Source: Sorex araneus | Lineage: Eukaryota > Chordata > Mammalia > Eulipotyphla > Soricidae | Reading direction: 5' to 3' | DNA: 64,000 nucleotides | Assembly: GCF_027595985.1 (NCBI RefSeq) | Contig: NC_073305.1 | Coordinates: forward strand, 180,623,949-180,687,948 | Part shown: positions 12,005 through 21,706 of the stretch, piece after piece | How the letters are laid out: each line of letters opens with the position of its first letter | How positions within the stretch are numbered: position 1 is the stretch's first letter | The notes under the pieces: model-generated | What the model was told of the DNA's origin: nothing | What the model saw: only the letters and a program-made list of their open reading frames with translations | Database searches by the model: none | Made by a program: the position numbers and the translations under genes

Positions 12005-12180
12005 TGGGGTACCAAAAACAGACTACTGTACATGTAAGGTGCTCATCTGGCAATGGGCCAACATGGGTTTGATCCTCGCAACCCTACATATGACTCCCTG
12101 AGCACAGAGTAGGAGTAGGCCCTGAGCACAGAGTCAGGAGTAAGCCCTGAGCACAGCAGGTGTGGCCCCTGAGCAAAAGG
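12005..12180 (+). mobile_element. SINE B
   Basis: Carries CCAACATGGGTTTGATCCTC (B-box region) and two tandem copies of the CCTGAGCACAGAGTNAGGAGTA core near 12100-12150, which suggests a small internal duplication. Ends GTGTGGCCCCTGAGCAAAAGG. Confidence 0.7.
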
Positions 12181-12847
12181 AAACCACTAAATACCAATAA
12201 GATGAGCTATTGGCCCCACATCGTACACTTCCAAATGTCAGCACAGACAAAATATAAAATGCTAACTTCATATATGCCTCAATAATATAATAAAATGGGG
12301 GTTTAGGGAGTCAACAATCCATTGAAAAACAGTCTGTGCAGAGCATCCTAGCCAGTCTTCCCCCTTCCAACTTTTTATTTTTGCATTCTTTCCTCTCATT
12401 ACTATCAGAGAAGTCTGCTCAAAAATTTCTATGAAATTCCCCCCATCTTTGTTGGTTTGATTGTCTATCAAGTCCAGTCTGTGCCCTTAGAAGTCTGTGT
12501 ATAGAAGCCTGCTGGGAGCCCTCCCTCCACCATGCCTGCCTGCATCTAGCCCTCCTTCCCCTCTCCTGTCTTACTCTATGAATAGAGAAAGGTGGTTTCC
12601 TACAGATACCACCTCCCCGGCCCCTGGTGCTGTTTGATACTTCATTGTCTTTACTCTTGATATAAATCTGTCTGGAATTCACTTCACACATTTATTCCCC
12701 TGGGCAGTGAAGTTGTCTTTGTAGATCTAGCTCAGGCATTATGACTTTCTGGAATAATGAAAGTTCTAGCTGTGCTAAATTTCCTTTCTGATCCTTATAT
12801 GGCTTATCTCTATTTTAAATGTATTTGGAAGAAGTGTAGATTTAATT
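12181..12847. other. Unique sequence, nothing recognised
   Basis: Mixed composition; open frames of 60-90 codons show no family resemblance. Confidence 0.35.
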
Positions 12848-12946
12848 CGGACTGGAGTGATAGCACAGCAGGTAGGGCATTTGCCTTGCACAAAGCCAAC
12901 CTGGGTTTGATTCTTCCATCCCTCTTGGAGAGCCCAGCAAGCTATT
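12848..12946 (+). mobile_element. SINE A head, 3' truncated
   Basis: CGGACTGGAGTGATAGCACA and GGTTTGATTCTTCCATCC, then GGAGAGCCCAGCAAGCTA: the tRNA-like head and the start of the body, stopping before the RTE tail. Confidence 0.75.
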
Positions 12947-13282
12947 TTTAAAATACTTAAAACATAGTTGTCATGTATGATTTAGCACCTAAATATAGTC
13001 TGTGTTTGTCTTAATATACACAGTTTGTACCTTCTCCTGGCCTCCTGTCCTGTTCCTTCACACACCCTAGGATTTGTCAGATATTATTATTAGTTCATAT
13101 TTGTTACAATTTTATATTTTATTAAAATAACATTGAATTAAATACTTAATACCTTGACAAATATTCATACTACACCTAACTGACGATCAATGGCCTTGTT
13201 ACTATCAGTCACCATCCAGTCAACCTCCTCTACTCATTCCTTCACCCTTTACCCTTTGAGAGGGAGGGGTGGGGGTCTGGGG

Positions 13283-13462
13283 TAAAGTGGAGGGCCAGGT
13301 TTCAGCCACACCAAGCAATGCTCAGGGTTTACTCCTGGTTCTGCTCAGGAATCACTCCTGGTGGGCTCAAGGGACTATATAAGATGCTGGGGATCAAACT
13401 CAGGTCAGCCACTTACAAGACAAGCACCCTTTCTACCTTTCTACTATGCTATCACTCCATTT
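13283..13462 (-). mobile_element. SINE B
   Basis: Minus-strand copy: GCCACACCAAGCAATGCTCAGG (tail core) through CTCCTGGTGGGCTCAAGGGAC to CTATGCTATCACTCCA (head). Confidence 0.8.
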
Positions 13463-13499
13463 TCCCTTCTGGTAACCAACATACTGTTTTTGTTTGTTT

Positions 13500-14385
13500 T
13501 GTGTCTTTATATTAAATCAGCGTAAATATTTGCATAGCTGAATACAGTGTTTCCCTCTCTGACTTCTTTCACTTAGCATAGTTCCATCCAAATCTTATTC
13601 ATATTTTAGATGACAAGTATCACCTTTTCTTAAGTAGTTGATAGTATTCCATTTATTCCATTGTGTCTACACATTAAATCTTCTTTATCCATTAATCTGT
13701 CAGTGGGCACCCAGGTGTAAATTGTGCTAATGAACATAGGGATACGAATATCTCCTCAAATTGTTTTTTGTTTTCCCTGCTTTTATAGACACATATAAAA
13801 CTTCCAATGTAAGTAGAATTACTGGATTACAGATTTTTCATTTAATTTTTTGAGGAAGTTTCATACTGTTTTCTATGGTACATGCACCAATATACATCCC
13901 TCCAACAGTGTTCAAAGATTGTTCAAAGATTACCTTCTTTCCACACTCTTCTAATACTTGTTTCTTGTATTTTTTGGACATAGATCATCTCACAGGTGTG
14001 AGATGACATCTCATTGTTGTTTTGATTTGTATCCATTTGGCCATATTTAATGGGGTCTTTTGTTAGTACGAGTTCCTTGTGTAATAGGTATAGTAGTCCT
14101 TTGTCAGGTGTATTAGTTGTATATACTTCTCCCAATCAATAAATTGCTTTTTAAATTTTTGTAGTTATTCTTCTCTTTTTGGTTTGGTATAACCAAGCTT
14201 TTTGGTTTGATTTAATTCTGTTCATTTATTTTTGCTTTTATTTTCCTTAACACTTTAGCTGATTCCTCAGATGTTCCTGAGGCTAATGTCATTAAGATTA
14301 TTTCCCTGTTTTATTTTTGTAATGAATTCTAAGTATTCTAGGTGTTATCAAGTCTTTCACCTATTTTTGAGTGGTTAACGAGGTA
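13500..14385 (-). mobile_element. Old LINE-1 fragment (ORF2 C-terminal half)
   Basis: On the minus strand, frames from 14135 down resemble L1 ORF2 just before the cysteine-rich domain: KYGQMDTNQNNNEMSSHT aligns with the RHMKK...[12 protein letters not shown] region of the intact copy. The 13500-13760 part matches the end of ORF2. Strongly diverged, hence old. Confidence 0.75.
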
Positions 14386-14520
14386 AAATAAAGATTATGG
14401 TGCTTTGTATGAAGCCAACTTTGTTTGATCCCTGGCACCACATGGTTCCTTGATCTCCACCAGGAGTAACCTGTGAACAGAGTCAGGAACAAACCCTGAG
14501 CATCACAAGCTGTGGCCCGT
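14385..14520 (+). mobile_element. SINE B fragment
   Basis: GCTTTGTATGAAGCCAAC, then GATCCCTGGCACCACATGG and CAAACCCTGAGCATCACAAG in family order. Confidence 0.6.
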
Positions 14521-14559
14521 CTTCCAATTTAATTTATTTTGAGTTATTTTCTGTTCATA

Positions 14560-14755
14560 ACAGAGCCTGGCAAGCTACCTGTGGTGTTCAACATGTCAAA
14601 AACAGTAACAATGATGGTCCTTACTCCCCTGATCCTGAAAGAGTCCCCAATATACCATGAGGCTACACTAGCATGAGACAGGGACAAATAGAGATGTTAC
14701 TGGCGCCAGCTAGAGCAAATTGATGAATAACAGGGTGATAGTGATACAGTGATTA
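14560..14755 (+). mobile_element. SINE A, long-body variant, 5' truncated
   Basis: Starts inside the body (ACAGAGCCTGGCAAGCTACC). After ACAGTAACAATGATGG it keeps an extra segment of about 85 bp (CCCCTGATCCTGAAAGAGTC...GGCTACACTAGCATG) that ordinary SINE A copies lack, then the usual RTE end and a GTGATACAGTGAT tail. The extra segment matches RTE 5' sequence (57660-57706) joined to RTE 3' sequence (from about 60555). Confidence 0.85.
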
Positions 14756-15459
14756 TCATTTAAACTTCAAAATTTTGTCTAAATATGGATATATTTTGTC
14801 ACAATTTATATTTAGTCTTAAACTTCAAAAAATTAAAAACTAAAAATCTAAATTTTATTTTAAAAATAGTTATTTATTTGCATTATTACACTTATTTAAT
14901 AAAGTAAGATTTATTGAATAAGTTATTTATTCTATTCTTATTCTAAAATACTTAAAATATTAGTAAAAATACTAAAACTTTATAGTCCAGCCTTCATAAA
15001 TTTTTATATGTAAATAATCACAAGAAACTCAATCTCTCCCATAATCTACTTTATGGAAAATAAATCCCCAAAAGTCTGCTTAAAGTTTAGTTTTAGAAAT
15101 AATTTAAAAATAAAACTTAAAAGTTTTAGTTTTAGAAATAATTCTAAAAGTACTAATATTAACAGACTAACATTAAGTACAATTTTGTAAGAGTTAAAAT
15201 AAGCTAAGATTTACAAGTAATATGACATCAGGTTCCTTAAACTTTTAGTCGGCCTGAGAATATTTAATTTTAAATTGTCATACTCTTTAATTATGACAAA
15301 GTTGTGTAGACTAATAAAAAAATAGAACATTCTATATATGAAAGCTTTCCAACAGTTTACCAACTGTTGGTAAAATAAATTTAAACCTGGAAAAAGCATA
15401 AGACAATTTAAACACAAGACAATTTAAAATTTCAAATCAAAGATATCAACAATAGTATA
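14756..15459. other. Very AT-rich unique sequence
   Basis: Dominated by TTTAAAA/AATTTT runs; no gene or repeat recognised. Confidence 0.4.
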
Positions 15460-15715
15460 TCAGTGTATCACTGTCACTGTTATCTGGTTGTTTGTCAATT
15501 TACTCAAGCGCGTACCAGTAATGTCCCTATTCCTCCCAGCCCCTGAGATTTTAGCAGCCTCTCCTTACTCATCTTTCCCAACAATTGGTGGCTCTTTCAG
15601 GGTCAGGGAAATGAGACCTATTATTACTGTTTTTGGCATATAGAATACGCCAAGGATGGCTTGCAGGCTCTGCCCATGCGGGTGGGATACTCTCAGTAGC
15701 TTGCCGGGCTCTCCA
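15460..15715 (-). mobile_element. RTE deletion derivative / SINE A with the longest 5' body
   Basis: Reverse-strand copy. Read on the minus strand it runs from GAGAGCCCGGCAAGC through the body, then on past the usual breakpoint to AGGCTGCTAAAATCTCAGGG, which matches RTE at 57728-57752, before joining the RTE 3' end (GACATTACTGGTA). It keeps more RTE 5' sequence than any other SINE A copy here. Confidence 0.82.
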
Positions 15716-15969
15716 AATATATATATTACTCTCTATGATTTGTTGCCTACACTCTGAACTCCATCAAATATGGTGGGATGATTAATAATTATAGAAAATG
15801 GGTAGGAAGTATCATAATGGCTAAATGGTCAGGAAAGCGGCCTGGGAATGGTGGTGGTTGGGCAGTGGAGGTTGGGTGCCAGGGCTGGGGACTGGGATGG
15901 TTCTCATCTGTCCCCCTCGGGGGCACCCTGAATGAAAACAGCCTGGCTCAGAGTCCAATAGTATATAAT

Positions 15970-16212
15970 CACTGTCACTGTCACTCCGTTGCTCATCTAT
16001 TTGCTCAAGCGGGCACTAGTAACATCTCCATTGTGAGACTTGTTGTTACTGTTTTTGGCGTATCGAATACACTACAGATAGCTTGCCAGGCTCTGCCTCG
16101 CGGATGGGATACTCTCTGTAGCTTGCCGGGCACTCTGAAAGGGCCAGAGGAATGGAACCCTGGTGTATTGCATGCAAGGCAAACGCCTTACCCGCTGTGC
16201 TATAGCTCACAA
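15970..16212 (-). mobile_element. SINE A, full length
   Basis: Minus-strand copy from a CACTGTCACTGTCACTCCG tail to a CGCTGTGCTATAGCTCA head. A short repeat of ACTCCAATA-like sequence at about 15955 and 16206 may be its TSD. Confidence 0.88.
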
Positions 16213-16249
16213 CTCCAATACCAGTGAAAAATCAAAAACAACGACAGGC

Positions 16250-16590
16250 CATCAAATGCCCTTGGAATGACCCCACCTCCGTGGCCCCATGATTAGAGGC
16301 CAAGGGGACTATCCTGGCGGAGACTTGAGGGGGTCTATAGGACATGGCCCTGCAAGTGGTGCCTCCGGCTTCTACACCAGGATCGGGTTCTCAGCCCTAG
16401 TCTCCGTCACTCTGGGTTCGTTTTGGTGATGAAGCTTTACACCAACATGCCCACTGCAGATGCTAAAGTGAAAGTCAAAGGAATGACATAAAATGAATGC
16501 CAGGAACAGCCAGGAGGTCAGAGGCCCACTGGGCTGGACACTCAGGCGCATGATGAAATAACAAATACTAATAAAGCAAATTTATTTTTA
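16250..16590 (+). pseudogene. Possible retro-pseudogene, unrecognised
   Basis: A GC-richer island in AT-rich DNA. One frame reads a short hydrophobic stretch (FYTRIGFSALVSVTLGSF, about 16368-16422), continues in a shifted frame as MKLYTNMPTADAKVKVKG, then a stop. An AATAAA follows at about 16570. The layout would fit a small membrane-protein retrocopy with a frameshift, but I do not recognise the parent and this could be chance. Confidence 0.25.
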
Positions 16591-16599
16591 AAGTAAATT

Positions 16600-18166
16600 T
16601 ACAAAATCCTTAGACAATTGGGCCTGTCTTGATTTTACACCTGAGATGATGTACAGATGCTCGCAGGTGCCTTAGTGACTGAGTAGTGAGCCAGAGGGCA
16701 AACTCGCCACCTGTCTGCCTTGCTCTCTCCATGATCGTCCTCTAGGACAATAGAGAGATGTCTATTAGAAGGAATCAGCATGTTATGCTATCCCTAACAA
16801 ACTGTATTTTAAGAATGTCTGTGCCACTGAAAAACATTTCTCTGGGTAATGTTGTCTTCCGATTAGCGGGATTTCGTGAATGTTGTCTCCATATATTTCT
16901 GCTTGTTTCTGGTGAGGCTCACTACAGCCCCCCCCGCCCCCCAGTGATTCTTGACCAATTGGCCATTGGTTCCACACAGGGGTCTAAGGATGTGATGCTG
17001 CTCCAGCCCTGTGGTTCCAGGGACACTTGAGTCATGCCAGAAATGTTGGGGACCGCCAGGCCTACACCTAGTGGCATTTGGACACTTCCACGGCTGCACT
17101 CAATGATGCTTGTGGTGCTATGTGGTGCCAGGAATCCAATCCTGGTATTTCCTCCCAGGTCCTCAATATACATTTTGACTTACAGCCTATTTTGTTCACA
17201 CTTAGGTAGAAGTTTCTCATATGTAAATGTAATGAAAATCTTTATGTATTTCCTAAGAACAAAAATGTGATGGGAATTTGTTGCTCTACTTTAAAAAATT
17301 ATATGATCAGCTGAAATTAAGTCTGCATTAGAGGAAGCTGTTAGGAAACTTATGTTAGATTCTAAACTCAATTTAAAAATTGTTTCTAAGAACTGATGAA
17401 GTCTAGCATTTTTATGTAGAAACCTGCTGTGCTAGGAAGACTTCTATTTTGCTTCCTTTTAAAAAAAATAGTAATAAATCTGATAGTGAGAAACTCATGA
17501 AATGACTAGAACAAGAAACTAGCATGGCAATATTCTTTAAAATGCCTGCTTTTGATTAATCAATAAGAAGCAAACATCAAGCTAGTATAACATTGGATAA
17601 TATGCAATTGGTAATGCCTCAAAAATTCAGAGGTACATTGTCAACTTTGTCAGGTAAGCAATATATGGGTGACTTCTGGTGCAAATATCTTCTTTTTAAA
17701 AAAATCTATTAAGCAGTGCTACTTATCTACAACAGATAGGTCATTCTTTTCATTTTCCCCCCTGTTTCTTTGTTGGTTTGAATTAAGGTGAGTTTATTTG
17801 GAAGTCCTGGGAGAGAAAGAGAAAAAGGATGCTCAGTGGAGAACACAATCTTCTCCACAGTGGAAGAGCAAAGTACACATCTAAGGGAGTCGTGAGCTAT
17901 TTCCCAGGAGCAATGCACCCTAAAGTAAGAAAGTAAACATCACGGAGAGGAATGCAGGCAAGAACGGTTACAGAGTAAGAAAGAGCACATCTCAGTGGGA
18001 AATTCAGGGAAATGTGCACTCTTTTTCTTTATCTTACTCTATTTTTTTCTGATAGCTCAGTCTATTTTTTGCTTCTTCAATTTTCCTTTCAGTGTTTGAA
18101 AGTTTTTTTCCTAGCTATTTTTTGACTTTTCTAGTAATGCCTAATAAAGACTTCAGTTCTATCAGT
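16600..18166. other. Unique sequence
   Basis: A stretch at about 16915-17165 has weak SINE B-like wording on the minus strand. The rest, including AT-rich 17200-18160, holds nothing I recognise. Confidence 0.35.
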
Positions 18167-18179
18167 ATTAATAGAATTA

Positions 18180-18634
18180 TAATTTTTTTTACTGAATCAC
18201 TGTGAGAAACAGTTGCAAAGCATTCATGTTTGAGGTTAAGTCATACAATGATCAAACACCCATCCCTCCACCCGTGCACATCTTCCACCACCAATGTCCC
18301 AGTATCCCCCCTCCACCCCATCCCAATCTTCCCCCTGCCTCTATGGCAGACAATTTCCCCCCATACTCTCTCTACTTTTGGACATTATGGTTTGCAATAT
18401 AGATACTGAGAGGCTATAACATTTGGTCCTTTGTCTATTTTCAGCACAACTCCCCATCTTGAGCGATTCCGCCAACTGTCATTATCTTAGTGATCCCTTC
18501 TCTATTTCATCTGCCTTCTCCCCCAGCTCATGAGGCAGACTTCCAACTATGCAATATTCCTGGCCCTTGTGTCTACTGTCCTTGGGTGTCAGTCTCATAT
18601 TATGTTATTTTATATTCCACAAATGAGAGCAGTC
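18180..18634 (-). mobile_element. 5'-truncated L1 (3'UTR and last codons)
   Basis: T-run and ACTGAATCACTGTGAGA at the left end, then the L1 3'UTR in reverse (CCAATGTCCCAGTATCCCCC, GCCTCTATGGCAGACAA), ending at 18634. It is flanked by the 13-bp TSD ATTAATAGAATTA at 18167-18179 and 18635-18647. Its 3'UTR is closer to that of 34116-34481 than to the intact L1. Confidence 0.9.
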
Positions 18635-18647
18635 ATTAATAGAATTA

Positions 18648-19830
18648 AAATTTAAAAAGTGCTTAATCTAGATCAGCTATGGGGAAAATTTTAGGTAGCA
18701 AAAATATTGGAAAAAATCAGGTAGTAAACAGTTTTGGTTTTGATAACAATGCTCAATTTTGTCCCTGTAAGTATAAAATGCTTCTGTGGTATAAAGGGTG
18801 TAAACTAATTAATGAACGTGACTGTGTTCCAATAAATCTTTATTTGCAAAAGCAAATGACATGGTATAAGTCTTTTTCTATGGCTGAGAGCTTATAGGTT
18901 CTCTAGATCAGAGGTGCTCAAACTCATTTGGCTTATTACTTCTGTTTTAGAAAAAAAAATCATTCACCCCTCCCCCCATGTAAATCTTCTCCCTTTAAGT
19001 AAATATACAGAAAGTTTCCCCCCTTCCAGAAAGTTTACTTCCCACCACTGTAATATCACCCCCAGGGGGCAGTTGCATCAGTTTGGAAAACTATTCTAGA
19101 TTCTCATTCATATTGTGCTTCTGTTTAAACCTCTCAGTGCTCTTAATTTTGTATTAGTATTTCTTTGTGTCTAATTTAGGGCATTGTATTTCAATAAATT
19201 CACATCGCTAGCTCTATTTTGTATTTTTTCCCATGAAGCAGAAGACTCAAGGATGTTTTCCAGTGACAAGTATGTTCTCTATGTTCAATGCAGAGGAGAG
19301 GAAGATAAAATTCAATAACACTTTACATTCTTGGCTTTGTACACAATTTATTACAATAACAGGTGAAAATGGCTTTGTTTGCCCAGAGCTAAGTCTTTTT
19401 TACATACACAAAAAATGAAGAAAAGATACCAACACTTAAATGATTGCTTCATTTACAACCGTAAATAAAATGTTGTTTAGACCATAAAAATGTGAATAGC
19501 ATTAATCAGTTTGGGAGAGAGAAATCCTTCAGCTCCCATTTCAAGTGAAAGCAATCAGTGCCTTTTGTACGAATGTGTTTTGCAACAGAACTGGAAGGTA
19601 GACCAGAAGGATGAAGGCCTGAGCTGGGGACAGACAGCTTGGACAAACAGATGCATGGAGAGTGGTGCTGCTCCGGGGCTGAGGTGACAGAGGGAGAGAG
19701 CAATGAGGGGAGGGGGAATGCCACGATTTCTGCACTGCACTTAGCCAGAATACAACACCACCAACTGTGTGCTGGAGATCTTACTCTGAGATTCAGATGG
19801 CTTTAAAAACAAAAATCCAAAAGAAACTTT
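18648..19830. other. Unique AT-rich sequence
   Basis: No recognisable gene or repeat; open frames of 60-72 codons look random. Confidence 0.35.
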
Positions 19831-20010
19831 GGGCTGGATAGAGTACAGCAGTAAGGTGTATGCCTTTCGCATGGCCCACCAGGTACATCCTCAGTACCCT
19901 GTTGGCCCCCCTCCCCCGAGACATGCCAAGAGAGATCCCAGAGTGAAGAGCCAAGAGGAAACCCTGAGGACAGCTGGATGCAGCTCCCCCCAACATCCCC
20001 CCCACAATAA
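19831..20010 (+). mobile_element. SINE B
   Basis: GGGCTGGATAGAGTACAGCAG, GTATGCCTTTCGCATGGCCC, GAGCCAAGAGGAAACCCTGAGG in order, with an ACAATAAAAC end. Confidence 0.72.
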
Positions 20011-20015
20011 AACAT

Positions 20016-20870
20016 TCAAAACTGACAGTCACAGGAGCCCCAGCAGCCCTTGGCTTTTAGACCACAGTGGTTGATAATGAGCTTTTGTTCTAGAATTCCT
20101 GGGTTCGAAAACTTGAACTCTGTTTTGGAAGAGAAACAGTCATGAGTCAGTTTTTCTCTACTGCTGCACCAGCAGAAGAGAGAATGATTCATCCGTTCCC
20201 CACTGTTTAACACAAAACATTCCTCTCCTAGAAAATATATCCATGCAATGCCCTTGAATGGAATGAGTTCGATTACTAATATTCCTAGAATCATTTGGGG
20301 GCTAATTAAAGAAGGGAAGGCAGAACTAGAAAGAAAAACGTTTTTTGACACTCTCTTTTAGAAAGAAAGGGACATCCAACGTCCTGATATAGATCACTGA
20401 ATCAGCAAGGTTTTGCCTTTTGACTGGTTTCCCCATTTTCCTTCTCAAAATTCTGTGTCAGCTGTCAAATAAAGCAGATAGGAAGAGACATTGAAAACTT
20501 CTAATAGAGTACTTTGAAGAATTCTGGACAGTCACGAGAAGTGATAACTTCTTTAGACATATACAGAATGCTCTCCAGATTATTGCTCTTGCTCACATCT
20601 TGATAGGGTCTTCCTAAATCAAGTGAGACTTAAAGATCGTATTAAACAATTTTTAAATGGTATTTTAATATTTTTTTCTTTTTCCCCACCTACTTTCCCC
20701 CACCTACTTTCTTATCTAGGAAGCACCCTTAGGTAGGTGGTATACAAAAATTAGAAAGCAGGTAATGATGCACCTCATAAACAGAGGTTTGGCTATGAAC
20801 GCTAGTGTGGAGATTACAATTCTAGGTCGTAGAAAGTGTCCATTTATCCATGTGGAAACTTTCTCTTTTC
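20016..20870. other. Unique sequence
   Basis: Nothing recognised. Confidence 0.35.
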
Positions 20871-20872
20871 CT

Positions 20873-21114
20873 TTATCACTGTAGCACTGTCATCCCGTTG
20901 TTCACCAATTTGCTTGAGCGGGCACCAAGTAACATCTCCATTGTGAGACTTGTTGCTGTTTTTGGCATATCGAATATGCCATGGGTAGCTTGCCAGGCTC
21001 CTCTGTGCAGGCGAGATACTCTCGGTAGCTTGCCAGGCACTCCGAGAGGGACAGAGGAATTGAACCCGAGTCAGCCACGTGCAAGGCAAACACCCTACCC
21101 ACTGTGCTACTATT
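20873..21114 (-). mobile_element. SINE A, full length
   Basis: Minus-strand copy: CACTGTAGCACTGTCATCCCG tail region, CGAATATGCCATGGGTAGC body, CACTGTGCTACTATTC head. The tail side codes NGDVTWCPLKQIGEQRDDS-like residues, matching the RTE protein C-terminus. Confidence 0.9.
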
Positions 21115-21179
21115 CTCAAAATATTATTTATATAATTTCAAGCGAACTGAAAGAGTAAAGAATGGGAAATGTGGACCAA

Positions 21180-21350
21180 AAGATAGTACAGCAGGTAACT
21201 CTGTTTTGGAAGATGCTTGCCTTGCATGTGCATCAATCTGGTTAGATTCCAGAACTCCATGTGGTCCCCAGAGCACTGCCAGAAGTGATCCATGAACACA
21301 GAACCAGTAGTAAGTCCTGAGCATGGCCAGGTAAGGCCCCAAAGAAAACA
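21180..21350 (+). mobile_element. SINE B
   Basis: TGCTTGCCTTGCATGTGCAT, GATTCCAGAACTCCATGTGGTC, AGTAAGTCCTGAGCATGGCC and an A-rich end. Confidence 0.7.
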
Positions 21351-21706
21351 AATAATGATCCAAAAAGGAAATAAAAGTTATCTAGAAAATAGAGAGTAAC
21401 CGAGAAATTAAAGTATTTTTTAAAAAATTATATGAATTCACATAATTAATACAGATGAATAATATATGAAATAATTCATACCCATTTACCCAGATACTTC
21501 TCCAAATATTTATGTATAAATGTATATAATATTTTTTGTCTAGGCATATTTACAACTCAACACCAAAAAAACTCAGACTGTCAAAATCTCACAACAGAGC
21601 ATTATAATTGTTTTAAATAGTAATATACCCACTTTGGAAAAAGTCCAGTCATAGAAATGCACAGCCTCCAAAGTGTTATAAGATTCAACTTAAATGTATT
21701 GGTATA

